From: DASSUW01 sp963830725 | GTDB taxonomy: Bacteria > Actinomycetota > Thermoleophilia > Solirubrobacterales > Solirubrobacteraceae | Length of the DNA: 64,000 nucleotides | Direction: 5' to 3' | Assembly: GCA_963830725.1 (NCBI GenBank) | Contig: CAWHNO010000010.1 | Coordinates: 161,294-225,293 of the forward strand | In this document: positions 18,717 to 27,376 of the stretch, one piece after another | Layout of the letters: every line of letters begins with the position of its first letter | Numbering within the stretch: position 1 is the first letter of the stretch | Program-made: the position numbers and the translations under genes | The notes under the pieces: model-generated | Databases searched by the model: none | Told to the model about the DNA's origin: nothing | Seen by the model: only the letters and a program-made list of their open reading frames with translations

Positions 18717-18827
18717 ACGCGATCGAACCCTTCGAGGATCAGGAACAGCGGCGAGGAAGCGCCAGCGCCGCGAACGCCACGCGACGAGACGTCCTGCAGC
18801 GAGTCGAGGATCGAGGCGAAGAGTCAT
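18713..18827 (-). CDS. Small single-span membrane protein leading the kdp genes
   Basis: From ATG 18827 about 37 residues are encoded. Allowing shifts, it reads roughly MTLFASILDSLQDVSS followed by one hydrophobic helix and ILEGFDRV, ending at TGA 18713-18715 and overlapping kdpF. I do not know a named family. Its place directly before kdpF suggests a small accessory or regulatory membrane peptide. The reading depends on frame corrections, so confidence is limited. Confidence 0.4.
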
Positions 18828-18887
18828 GGCGACGCGACGCTAGGCGCGCCGCCGTCAAGCCGATCGTTCAGATCAGCCCGGCGCGCA

Positions 18888-19557
18888 TCAAGATTCTGTG
18901 AAGCGGTAGCCGACGCCCGGGTCGGTGCGGATGTGGGCGCTCGCGCGGCCGATCTTGCGGCGCAGATTCGCGATGTGCGTGCGCAGCACGGCCGTGTCGT
19001 TCGCGTACTCGGGGCCCCAGACCTCGACGAGCAGCGCGCGGTGGGTGAGCAGCCGGCCGCGGTTGCGGGCCAGCGTGCGCAGGAGGTCGAACTCGATCGG
19101 CGTCAGGTGGACCTCGTCGCCGTCGACGCGCACCACCCGCGCGGCGAGGTCGACCTCGAGCCCGTCCGCGCGGATCGCCGGCTCGTCGGCCGGCCGGCCG
19201 GCGCGCCGCAGCGCCGCCTGCAGCCGCGCGACCAGCTCGCGCGGGCCGAACGGCTTGGTCACGTAGTCGTCGGCGCCCGCCTCGAGCGCGCGCACCTTCT
19301 CGGCCTCCTCGCCGACGGCGGAGAGCACGATGATCGGCATCTGCGCTCCACTCGCGCAGCCGCCGCGTGACCTCGATGCCGTCGCCGTCCGGCAGCACGA
19401 GGTCGATGATCGCGGCGTCGGGCGGGCGGATCGCGGCGCGGTCGAGCGCCTCCTCGGCGGTCGCGGCCAGGATCGCCTCGAAGCCCGCCTCGCGCAGCAC
19501 GACGCGCAGCGCGCGCAGGATCTGCGGCTCGTCGTCGCAGACCAGGACGCGCGTCAC
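18888..19557 (-). CDS. kdpE: OmpR-family response regulator (KdpE-like), frameshifted
   Basis: The receiver domain has VLVCDDEPQILRALRVVLRE with the acidic pocket DD near residue 8, the phospho-acceptor Asp in AAIIDLVLPDGDG near residue 53, and TKPFGPRELVARL with the conserved Lys. The winged helix follows, with LTPIEFDLLRTLARNRGRLL and RTHIANLRRKIG. A one-base insertion near 19345 (GCAGATG for GCGATG) divides the two ORFs. GTG 19557 overlaps the kinase stop by 4 bases. It should activate the kdp genes 60 bases downstream in response to K+ limitation or osmotic stress. Confidence 0.88.
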
Positions 19558-20906
19558 GCGGGCGCCTCGACGGCGGCCGGCAGCGGCAGCTCGACCACGA
19601 ACGAGGTCCCCTGGCCGGGCAGCGACTCCACGCGCACGTGGCCGCCGTTGGCCTCCAGCAGCCCGCGCACGATCGCCAGCCCCAGCCCGGAGCCCTGGCC
19701 GGCCGCGCCCGGCCCGCGGTAGAACGGCGCGAAGATGCGCTCCTGCTCGGCGAGCGGGATGCCCGGGCCCTGGTCGACCACGCGCATCAGGATCCGGCCG
19801 CCGCTCACCCGCGCGCGCACCGAGACCGGCTCGTGGTCGCCGTAGCGCAGCGCGTTCTCGATCAGGTTCGCGAACGCGCGCCGCAGCTGCGCCGGCGTCG
19901 GCGCGGAGGAGCGGCAGGTCGGCCGCGATCGACGAGCCGCACGCGCTCCGGGTGCTCCGGTGTCCTCGACCGCGGCGCGGATGACCTCCTCGAGCGAGCA
20001 CCAGTCCTCGCGCGGCTCGGCGGTACCCGCCTGCAGGCGCGCGAGGTCGAGCAGCTGGTCGACGAGCCGCGCCAGGCGCCGGCTCTCGTGCGCGATCGTG
20101 TCGGCCAGCTCGACGCCGGTCCGTCGGGCTCCAGCGACGGTGAGCCGAGCGCTTCGCCGGCGGCCACGATCGCGGTCAGCGGTGAGCGCAGGTCGTGCGA
20201 GACCGACCGCAGCACGGCGGTCTTGATCTCGTCGCTGCGCCGCAGCGCGCTCGTCTCGACGACCTCGGCGGTGAGCCGCTCGCGCTCGAGCGCCGCCCAC
20301 AGCAGCGCCTCCAGGGCGGAGCCACACGCTCGCGCGCGACGTCCTCGGCCGCGGTGGGCACGAGCAGCGTGCCAAGCCCGCCGAGCGGGATCGCCGCGCG
20401 CGCGCTCGTCGCCCTCGACGCGCTCGAGCACGACCGCGGCCGAGTCGATCCGCAGCGCGTCGGCGATGCACTTGGCGGCCGGCGCCGAGAGCCGAGCGCG
20501 GCTCCGGCGCGCCGAGCAGCAGGCGAGCCAGCTCCGACGCCAGGTCGGCCTCGCGGCGCCGCTGCTCCGCCTCCTCGGCGCGCTGGCGGGCCAGCTCGGA
20601 GAGCGTCGAGGCGACCACGGCCGCGACGAGGAAGACGACCAGCGCGACCCAGTTCTCGGCGTCGGCGATCGTGAACCGGCCGGTCGGCGGGATGTGGAAG
20701 AAGTTGAACGGCGAGCGCCGCCGCGACGCCCGTCGCAAGCCGAGGCGCAGGCCCCAGAACGTGGAGACGAGCAGCACGGCGAGCAGGTAGAGCGACGCCG
20801 AGCGAGACGGCTCGGCGCGATCTCGCTCAGCGGATACAGCAGCAGCGTCGTCAGGCCAGCGCGCCGGCGGCGACGATCACGCCAGCGTGGTGGAGCGTCC
20901 GGCCAT
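19554..20906 (-). CDS. Sensor histidine kinase with DUF4118 membrane domain (KdpD C-terminal half), frameshifted
   Basis: The product of about 450 residues starts with MAGRSTTLA and a four-helix DUF4118-type membrane region containing FNFFHIPPTGRFTIADAEN, which is typical of KdpD. A variable linker or GAF-like region follows, then the H-box with RSVSHDLRSPL (phospho-accepting His), the N-box FANLIENALRYGD, and G-boxes DQGPGIP and GSGLGLAIVRGLLEANGGHV. It lacks the KdpD N-terminal ATP-binding module, which is encoded separately at 12753-13873. Several one-base shifts are present (near 19920, 20120, 20320, 20500 and 20720). It diverges from trkA across 46 bp. Confidence 0.85.
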
Positions 20907-20952
20907 CTACACGTGAGCCTAGACGGCGGCAAGGCGTAGGCTGGCGGCCGAG

Positions 20953-22279
20953 GTGAAGATCTTCATCGTCGGCGCCGGCCTGATCGGCGAGCGCGATCCT
21001 GAGCGGGCTCCATGCCGGCCACGACGTGACGGTGGTCGACCTCGATCCGGCGCGGCTCAAGCCGCTCGCCCAGCACTACGACGTCGCGACCGCGCAGGGC
21101 AACGCGGCCAGCGGGCGCGACCTCCTGCGCGCCGGCATCGCGGACGCCGAGCTCGTGATCTCGTGCACGTCGCGCGACGAGGCGAACCTCGTCGCCGGCA
21201 CGTTCGCCCGCAGCGTCGCGCCGGAGGCCAAGACGATCGTGCGCACCTCGAGCGCGGACTACGTCGAGATCTGGCGCGAGGGGCGGCTCGACGTCGACTT
21301 CGTGGTCTCCTCGGAGCTCGAGACCGCGCGCGGGGTGTCGGCGGCGATCGGCATGCCGGCCGCACGCCACACCGACACGTTCGCCGAGGGCCGGGTGCAG
21401 GTCGTCGAGCTCGACGTGCCGCCGGGCCGGCACACCGACCTGGTCAGCGGCAAGCTGCGCTCGGCGCGGCTGCCGGGCGAGTCGCGGGTCCTGGGCATCA
21501 TCCGCGACGACCGCCCGATCCTCGTCCGCGGCGACGTCGAGATCGAGCCCGGCGACCGGATCGTCGTCGTCGGCTCGCCGCGCGCCGCCCGGGAGTGGTG
21601 CACGCTCGTCGCCCCGCGCCGCGGCGAGGTCCACGACGTCGTGGTCTGGGGCGCGCAGGAGCTCGGCGCGGCGATCGCGCGCACGCTCGTCGAGCAGGAC
21701 CTGAGCGTGAAGGTGATCGAGGCCGATCCGGCGCGCGCCGCCGCCCTGGCCGAGAGCCTGCCGGGGGCGCGGGTGTTCAACACCGCCGGCCTCGACCGCG
21801 GCTTCCTCCAGCGCGAGGGGATCTCGCGCATCCAGGCGGCGATCTTCGCCATGCGCGACGACGCCCGCAACCTGTTCGCCGCCGCCGTCGCCCGGATGGA
21901 GGGCGTCGGCTTCACGATCGCGCTCGCCCACGACCCGGTGTCGGCGCGCGTGTACGAGCAGAACGGCATCGACGCCGTCGTCGATCCGCTGCTCGTGACC
22001 GCCGAGGAGATCGTCCGCTTCGCCCACGACCCGCGCACGCAGCAGATGGCGATGCTGGAGGGCGACCGCTACATGGTGCTGGACCTCACGACCCGCGCCG
22101 ACAGCGACCTCGTCGGCGTGCCGATCCGCGAGATGCCGTCGCGCGGCGCCTTGATCGGAGCGATCCTCCGCAACGGCGAGGCGATCTTCCCGCACGGGAC
22201 CGACACGCTGCGGCCCGGCGACCGGGTGATCGTCTTCACCGAGACGGAGCGCGCGCTCGAGGTCGAGCGCGCGCTGTGA
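20953..22279 (+). CDS. trkA: Trk/Ktr K+ uptake regulatory protein (TrkA-like)
   Basis: A cytoplasmic gating subunit of about 442 residues with two tandem RCK units. GTG 20953 begins VKIFIVGAGLIG, a Rossmann GxGxxG. An extra G near 20990 shifts the frame once, then TVVDLDPARLKPLAQHYDV follows. The second NAD-binding unit starts at VVVWGAQELGAAIARTLVEQ. RCK_C domains with GDRIVVVG and GDRVIVFTE end each half. It binds NAD(H) or ATP and controls the TrkH channel, whose gene overlaps its stop by 4 bases (GTGA). It is divergent from the kdp two-component genes. Confidence 0.93.
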
Positions 22280-23810
22280 CCAGCTCGCTGCCCTACAGCC
22301 GGCGCCCGCGGCTCGGCATCGACGTCTCCGCCGCGTTCAACCTCGTCGGCTCGCTGGTCAAGTACCTCGGCATCTCGGCCGTCGTGCCGGCGATCTTCGC
22401 GCTCGCCAACTCCGAGCCGGTGTGGCCGTTCCTCGCCGCGGGAGCGCTCGTGAGCGGCTTCGGGCTCGCGCTGGAGCGGGTGACCCACGGCGCCGAGGAG
22501 GTCGGCGTCCGCGAGGGCTACCTCGTGATCTCGGTCGCGTGGCTGATCATCGCCGCCTACGGCGCCGCGCCGTACCTGCTGTCCGGCGACCCGCAGCTCG
22601 GCCGGCCGGTCGACGCCATGTTCGAGGGCATGTCCGGCTTCACCACCACGGGCGCCAGCGTCGCGACCGACGTCTCCGCCTTGCCCGTCTCGATCCAGGT
22701 CTGGCGCCAGCTCACCATCTGGCTCGGCGGCGTCGGCGTCGTGACGATCGCGCTCGCCGTGCTGCCGCGCCTGCGCGTCGGCGGCCGGCAGCTGCTCGAG
22801 TCCGAGCTCGCCGGCCCCGGGGTGGAGAGCGGCCTGTCCGGCCGGATCCGCGACACCGTGCGGCGCTTCGGCACGCTCTACGTGGCGCTCACCGTCGCGG
22901 CGTTCGTGGCGCTGGCGGCTGCCGGGCGTGGCTCGGCGCCGGCGGACACGATGAACGCGTTCCAGGCCTTCGCCCATTCGCTCAGCACGCTCGGCACCGG
23001 CGGCTTCTCGACCGAGCCGCAGTCGATCGGCGCGTTCGGCGGCCTGACGCAGTGGACGGTGATCGTGATCATGGCCGTCGCCGCGTCGAACTTCATGCTC
23101 CTGTACCGCGCGCTCGTGCAGCGCCGCCCGCGCGAGGCGGCGCGCGACGAGGAGCTGCGGCTGTACCTGCTGATCCTCGTGCTGGTGAGCGCGGCGGTGG
23201 TCGCCATGCTGCTGGAACCGCGCGCCGCAGGAGGGCGAGGATGCCGTCCGTGCCGCGGCCTTCGAGGTGACGTCCGTCGTCACCACCACCGGCTACTTCA
23301 CGGTCGACTACGGGCAGTGGCCGACCGTCGCGCTGATGACGCTGGCGCTGCTCTTCTTCGTCGGCGGCTGCGCGGGGTCGACCTCGGGCTCGATCAAGGT
23401 CGCCCGCCATCTGCTCGTGGCCAAGCTGCTCGGGCGCGAGGTGGTCGGCACGGCCCACCCGGAGCTGCTGCGTCCCGTCCGGATCAACGGCGCCGTGATC
23501 GACCAGCAGACGCTGCTGGCGGTGATCTCGTTCGTGCTCATCTACCTCGCGGTCTTCGTGCTGGGCACCGCGGTGCTCGCGCTCGAGTCCTCCATCCGCG
23601 GCCCGGAGCTGGGCGTCGCTCGGCCTCATCTACGCCTCGGCGTCGACGCTCGCCAACGCCGGCGTGGGGCTCGGCGTGGCCGGCACCACCGGCTCGTTCG
23701 CGCCGTTCGGCGACACCTCGACGGTGGCGATGACGGCGCTCATGTGGCTGGGCCGGCTCGAGATCGTTCCGGTGGTCGTCCTCCTGCGCCGGAGCTACTG
23801 GCGCGTATAG
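22276..23810 (+). CDS. trkH: Trk/Ktr K+ transporter membrane subunit (TrkH-like), frameshifted
   Basis: The channel-like subunit of about 510 residues has selectivity-loop motifs MFEGMSGFTTTGASV, HSLSTLGTGGFSTEP, VTSVVTTTGYFTVDYG and STLANAGVGLGV, one per pore repeat, each with its filter Gly. It also has FFVGGCAGSTSGSIKVAR. The GTG start at 22276 overlaps the trkA stop. Two one-base shifts, near 23225 and 23617, break the frame, and the corrected C-terminus ends SYWRV at 23810. With trkA it forms a complete low- or medium-affinity K+ uptake system next to the high-affinity Kdp system. Confidence 0.92.
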
Positions 23811-23839
23811 ATTTCGACCCACCCCCAAGGAGGATGACG

Positions 23840-24502
23840 ATGGCGCTTCAGCTTGGCGATACCGCTCCCGATTTCGAGGCCGATACGACCGAGGGCAGGA
23901 TCAACTTCCACGACTGGATCGGCGACTCGTGGGCGGTGCTGTTCTCGCACCCGCGCGACTTCACGCCGGTGTGCACGACCGAGCTCGGCTACATGGCGCG
24001 GATCAAGCCGGACTTCGACGCGCGCAACGTGAAGATCATCGGGCTCTCGGTCGATCCGACCGGCAACCACGAGCAGTGGGCGAAGGACATCGAGGAGACG
24101 CAGGGCGCGGCGCCGAACTACCCGTTGATCGGCGACGAAAACTTCAAGGTCTCCAAGCTCTACGGGATGCTGGCGGACGACGTGGAGGGCGACCCGACGG
24201 AGCGCACGCCGGCGATGAATCAGACCGTCCGCAACGTGTTCGTGATCGGGCCGGACAAGAAGATCAAGCTGATCCTGGTGTATCCGATGACCACGGGCCG
24301 CAACTTCGACGAGGTGCTGCGGGTGATCGACTCGCTGCAGCTGACCGCCGAGCACAAGGTCTCGACCCCGGTGAACTGGAAGCAGGGCGAGGACGTGATC
24401 ATCGCCGGCTCGGTCTCGGATGAGCAGGCGCGCGAGATCTGGCCCGAGGGGTGGGAGTCCCCGCGCCCCTACATCCGGATCGTGCCTCAGCCGACGCGAT
24501 AG
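23840..24502 (+). CDS. 1-Cys peroxiredoxin (Prx6-type)
   Basis: This 220-residue peroxidase reduces H2O2 and organic peroxides. The active-site motif is FTPVCTTELG with peroxidatic Cys45, and no second Cys occurs anywhere, so it is a 1-Cys enzyme. The long C-terminal part (VSTPVNWKQGEDVIIAGS and GWESPRPYIRIV) is typical of the Prx6 subgroup. AAGGAGG lies at 23827-23833, so ATG 23840 has correct spacing while ATG 23834 is too close. The upstream open frame belongs to trkH read-through. It likely has its own promoter in the 29-base gap or is read from trkH. Confidence 0.95.
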   Translation: MALQLGDTAPDFEADTTEGRINFHDWIGDSWAVLFSHPRDFTPVCTTELGYMARIKPDFDARNVKIIGLSVDPTGNHEQWAKDIEETQGAAPNYPLIGDENFKVSKLYGMLADDVEGDPTERTPAMNQTVRNVFVIGPDKKIKLILVYPMTTGRNFDEVLRVIDSLQLTAEHKVSTPVNWKQGEDVIIAGSVSDEQAREIWPEGWESPRPYIRIVPQPTR

Positions 24503-24606
24503 CGCAGGTGCGTGGCCGCCGGGGTCTCGATGACCCCGGCGGTCTCGAGCTCGCCCTCGATCTCCTCGAACATCCGGGTGCCCGCGCCGAACAGCACGTG
24601 TCCGGC
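24487..24606 (-). pseudogene. C-terminal fragment of a RibD_C/DHFR-like gene
   Basis: The minus strand encodes HVLFGAGTRMFEEIEGELE, then TAGVIETPAATHLRYRVG and TGA at 24487. This is the last 38 or so residues of a dihydrofolate-reductase/RibD_C-family protein. The complete homologue at 44074-44673 ends THLRYRVTYP. No upstream part is present: the Xre promoter region begins at about 24607. It is a remnant overlapping the 3' end of the peroxiredoxin gene, suggesting that the toxin-antitoxin block replaced the rest. Confidence 0.6.
24516..24542 (+). terminator. Perfect 10-bp stem-loop after peroxiredoxin gene
   Basis: CCGCCGGGGT (24516-24525) pairs with ACCCCGGCGG (24533-24542) around a 7-base loop, starting 14 bases after the peroxiredoxin stop. 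There is no T-run, which is common for GC-rich actinobacterial terminators. The same bases also form part of the decayed minus-strand coding fragment, so the pairing may be incidental. Confidence 0.35.
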
Positions 24607-24621
24607 GGCTGAGTCCGATAT

Positions 24622-24642
24622 ACTTCCTGTTCAGATGGAAGT
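24622..24642. promoter_or_regulatory. Inverted repeat upstream of Xre antitoxin gene
   Basis: ACTTCC (24622-24627) and GGAAGT (24637-24642) form an inverted repeat with a 9-base spacer, in a locally AT-richer stretch 30 bases before the antitoxin start. This is a plausible autoregulatory operator for the Xre-family antitoxin, and the surrounding TATACTT could be a -10 region. Confidence 0.45.
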
Positions 24643-24672
24643 TAAGCGGACAACGAAGCGAGGGCCGATCCG

Positions 24673-25374
24673 ATGACGACGGCGCTGCTGGATCCGACGA
24701 CCCGCGCGAGCCTGCGCTCGAAGGCCGAGATCGTCGAGGACCTCGTCGAGCGCAGCACCGACGAGCAGCCGGACGAGAAGCTCAGGGCCCGTGCGGAGCG
24801 GCGCTCGGAGTGGTACCGCCGCGTCGAGGACGCCGTCCTCGACCTCGCCAACGCCCTGCCCGCCGGCACCGAGGACTACGAGGCGCGCCAGCTGTTCGTC
24901 TTCCTGACCGGGCTGCGGCGCGCGATCGACGAGGACCCCAAGGCGACGGACGAGTCCGGGCGCGTGCGCCTGGCCGCCATGAAGATGGCCGATGTCGCGC
25001 GCCGGCTGGACCGTCGGCTGGAGCACGCGGTCCTGGAGAACCCGGACGAGGCGGCTCGCTACGTGTTCGCGCAGCTCGACGCCGTCGGAGCGACGGAGCT
25101 GGCGCGGCTGCTCGGCGTGTCGACGAAGACGATCGGCGCGTGGAAGGCCGGCGGACCCGTGAAGCAGAAGGTCGAGCGCGTCAAGCTCGTCGCGCAGCTC
25201 GTGGCCTACCTGCGCTACTCGATGACGCAGACCGGTCTGCTGATGTGGTTCGACAACGCGGCCGACAGGCTCGGCGGGCGCTCTCCGCTGCAGCTGCTCG
25301 ACAAGAGCGTGAGCACGGCGTGGGAGCCGCTGGTCTCCTACGCCCGCGGCGGCCGTGGCCAGCTGGCGGGCTGA
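24673..25374 (+). CDS. Xre/MbcA/ParS-type antitoxin
   Basis: A 233-residue protein. The N-terminal two thirds are helical and charged. A helix-turn-helix ATELARLLGVSTKTIGAWKA lies at residues about 140-159. A C-terminal DUF2384-like segment with YLRYSMTQTGLLMWFDNA, where the domain normally contacts and blocks the toxin, is followed by LGGRSPLQLL, the family signature. It is longer than usual antitoxins (about 130-160 residues) because of the extra N-terminal region. It overlaps the RES toxin gene by 20 bases and probably binds both the promoter and the toxin. Confidence 0.85.
   Translation: MTTALLDPTTRASLRSKAEIVEDLVERSTDEQPDEKLRARAERRSEWYRRVEDAVLDLANALPAGTEDYEARQLFVFLTGLRRAIDEDPKATDESGRVRLAAMKMADVARRLDRRLEHAVLENPDEAARYVFAQLDAVGATELARLLGVSTKTIGAWKAGGPVKQKVERVKLVAQLVAYLRYSMTQTGLLMWFDNAADRLGGRSPLQLLDKSVSTAWEPLVSYARGGRGQLAG
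25233..25260 (+). repeat. 28-bp direct repeat, copy 1 (inside antitoxin gene)
   Basis: This 28-bp segment encodes GLLMWFDNA in the antitoxin C-terminus. It is identical base for base to 26542-26569, in the same orientation 1309 bases downstream. The identity stops sharply on both sides. Confidence 0.85.
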
Positions 25375-26023
25375 GCCGAAGGCGGTCTCGGGCGAGTGGA
25401 CCTGCTTCCGGCAGGTCTCGCCGGCATGGCCGCCGCTCTACCACAACGCCGGCACTCCGGCGCCCGACCAGGAGTCGGGGCGCTGGCACCGCAAGGGCGA
25501 GGGCCACGCGCAGTATCTGGCTCTCTCGCCGCTCGGCGCGTGGGCCGAGTGCGTGCGCTACTTCAGCGTGCGCTCTCCCGAGCAGGCGCGCGAGATGGAG
25601 CGTGACCTGTGGCTGGTGTTCGCACGCGAGCGGCGCGTGGCGGACCTGTCGAGCTTCGACCGCTACGACGCGTGCGGCCTCGATCCCGCGCTCGCGGTCG
25701 ACCCGGACCACGCGGCGAGCCAGGCGCTGGCCGACGAGCTGCGCGCGAGCGGATTCCGCGGCGTCCTGTCGCCGTCGGCGGCGCTGCCCGGCGTCGTGAA
25801 CCTCACCGTGTTCGGCGAGCGCTACGAGCGCGTGCTGTTGACCGACCTCGCCGCCTGGGACAACCCGGACGCCGACGCCTGGCTGCCCGTCCAGCTCGTG
25901 GTCGAAGCGGCCCCGATCCCGGTCCAGCTCTGCACGGAAGCGGTGTTCCTGACGCAGAAGCACCACGGCTACCGCGAATGGATGGCGGCCAAGGGCCGCC
26001 CGCTCGGCCCGGCGCCGCCGTAG
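25355..26023 (+). CDS. RES-domain toxin
   Basis: A 222-residue protein with a RES domain, the NAD-degrading or ADP-ribosylating toxin partner of Xre-type antitoxins. The first motif is GRWHRKGEGHAQYLALSP (R and Y pocket residues), then LGAWAECVRYF with the conserved Glu. A DNPDADAWLP loop and a C-terminal sheet follow. The start at ATG 25355 overlaps the antitoxin 3' end, so production is coupled. At 222 residues it is longer than typical RES toxins (about 150), with an N-terminal extension matched to the long antitoxin. Catalytic residues appear present, so it should be active unless held by the antitoxin. Confidence 0.85.
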   Translation: MASWRAEPKAVSGEWTCFRQVSPAWPPLYHNAGTPAPDQESGRWHRKGEGHAQYLALSPLGAWAECVRYFSVRSPEQAREMERDLWLVFARERRVADLSSFDRYDACGLDPALAVDPDHAASQALADELRASGFRGVLSPSAALPGVVNLTVFGERYERVLLTDLAAWDNPDADAWLPVQLVVEAAPIPVQLCTEAVFLTQKHHGYREWMAAKGRPLGPAPP

Positions 26024-26051
26024 CGGCGGGCTCATGTCCTAGGGCGAACGC

Positions 26052-26429
26052 CTACCGCGCCACCGTACGCGCGCTGCGTCCCGGTTCGATGCCCCAGGTG
26101 ACGATCCGCTCGGGATGGATCCGGATCAGCGGCGTCGGCAGCGCAATCGCCTCGCCCCGCCCGCGGATCTCGATCCCACGCGGACGCCACGGGTCTGTGC
26201 TCGCCAGATCGTCGATCACGATCGCGGCCCGCCCCGTCCGCGCCACGTCGCGAAACTTCTTCGACCGCTCGAGCTCGCTGCCCCCGACGTCGATCGTGTC
26301 GCGCGCCGCGTTGTAGATCCATGCGACCGGCACCACGTGCGGCGTGCCGTCCGCTCCGACCGTCGCGATCCGCCCGAGCTGCCGCCCGCCGGCCAGGTAG
26401 CGAATCTCGGCCTCGGTGAAGGCGCTCAT
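26052..26429 (-). CDS. PPOX-class F420-dependent flavin/deazaflavin protein
   Basis: A 125-residue split-barrel protein beginning MSAFTEAEIRYLAGGRQLGR. It has IATVGADGTPHVVPVAWIYN (the classic pyridoxamine-oxidase-like barrel strand pair), then RDVARTGRAAIVIDDL and a C-terminal RGRGEAIALP. In actinobacteria this branch (Rv1155/Rv2074-like) binds F420 or FMN and reduces small molecules. I choose ATG 26429 rather than the longer upstream frame, because the family starts there. It is convergent with the RES toxin gene, 28 bases apart. Confidence 0.85.
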   Translation of the reverse strand: MSAFTEAEIRYLAGGRQLGRIATVGADGTPHVVPVAWIYNAARDTIDVGGSELERSKKFRDVARTGRAAIVIDDLASTDPWRPRGIEIRGRGEAIALPTPLIRIHPERIVTWGIEPGRSARTVAR

Positions 26430-27004
26430 GGCCACGATCCGGCGTCGCTCCGCGGCGCGACCCAGGTTCCATCGACGCGCGTCAAGTCGAGAATGGTCCT
26501 GCGTCGCGATGACGAAGTCCACCGCACAGACCGAAGGATGACGGTCTGCTGATGTGGTTCGACAACGCGCGGCCGGCTCAGCCGCGCCAGCTTCACGGTC
26601 CGCGGGAACGTGACGACCTGAGGCGCCGCTGCACCCGCGAGCATCCACCGCGGGGGCAGGACGCCGGCACCGCCGCCCCCTGGCTCGGGCGGCCGCTCGC
26701 GGCCGGCGCCGAAGATGTTCGCCGTGCCGGGCACGGTCACCGACCTGCCGAGCTCGCCCTCGATCTCAGCCGCCGGCGTCGTGGTCGCCACTGCACGCGC
26801 CTGGGGGGCGGCGCGCGTCGGGGGCTATGGACCGATTGCGTCATCGTTGCGAGTACTCAGCGTGGGGAGGGAGCCGGCCGCGCTCACCCGCCTCCCGTGA
26901 GGGCGTTGACGCGGACCCGTCCCAGCTCCGCCGGCGCGGACCGATGAGTCTCCACACGGCGGGCGGTCTGATACGAAGAGACAGTCCGCCCAAAGGAGCG
27001 CATC
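26430..27004. other. Gene-free region with repeat copy and a possible decayed secreted-protein gene
   Basis: About 575 bases between the divergent PPOX and VOC genes contain no intact gene. On the minus strand, 26560-26800 encodes AAEIEGELGRSVTVPGTANI, then FGAGRE and a Gly/Pro-rich run with VLPPRWMLAG and VVTFPRTVKL. This looks like the mature part of a small exported protein lacking a signal peptide or start. It ends at the 28-bp repeat copy at 26542-26569. The last 60 bases hold the VOC promoter region. Confidence 0.4.
26542..26569 (+). repeat. 28-bp direct repeat, copy 2
   Basis: An exact copy of 25233-25260 in the antitoxin gene, here outside any intact gene. It is preceded and followed by unrelated sequence, and lies where the possible decayed minus-strand gene loses its frame. 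The two copies flank the antitoxin 3' end, the RES toxin and the PPOX gene. Confidence 0.85.
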
Positions 27005-27376
27005 GTGTTCGCAGAGACCAAGGCCTACAGCGGCTTCGCCGTCCCCGACATCGAGCAGGCCCGCGAGTTCTACGGAACCACGCTCGGGATCAAGGTCACG
27101 GAGGAGCACGGCATGTTGACCCTCCACCTGGCCGGCGACCGCCCGACCCTCATCTATCCGAAGCCCGACCACCAGCCCGCGAACTACACGATCCTCAACT
27201 TCCAGGTCGAGGACGTCGAGAAGGCGGTCGATGAGCTCATGGCCCGCGGCGTGACGATGGAGCGCTACGAGGGCGCTGGGCAGGACGAGAAGGGCATCCA
27301 CCGCGGCGAGGGGCCGGACATCGCCTGGTTCACCGACCCGGCCGGGAACATCATCGCCGTCCTCGCCGAAGGCTAG
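27005..27376 (+). CDS. VOC-family (glyoxalase-like) protein
   Basis: A 123-residue protein with the paired beta-alpha-beta-beta-beta module of vicinal-oxygen-chelate proteins: YSGFAVPDIEQAREFYGTTL at the N-terminus and FTDPAGNIIAVLAEG at the end. The glyoxalase metal ligands are not fully recognisable, so it may be a binding protein or a divergent enzyme. GTG 27005 follows AAAGGAGCGCATC. Its TAG overlaps the stop of the convergent Lrp gene by 2 bases. Confidence 0.88.
   Translation: MFAETKAYSGFAVPDIEQAREFYGTTLGIKVTEEHGMLTLHLAGDRPTLIYPKPDHQPANYTILNFQVEDVEKAVDELMARGVTMERYEGAGQDEKGIHRGEGPDIAWFTDPAGNIIAVLAEG

Noticed and set aside
12211..20906. Reading the kdp locus as a cluster of many small novel ORFs
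   Set aside because: The fragments join into KdpA, KdpB, KdpC, KdpD-N, KdpE and the kinase when one-base shifts are allowed.
24516..24542. Treating the 10-bp stem-loop as a riboswitch or ncRNA
   Set aside because: It is a simple hairpin overlapping a decayed coding fragment. A terminator or chance pairing is enough.
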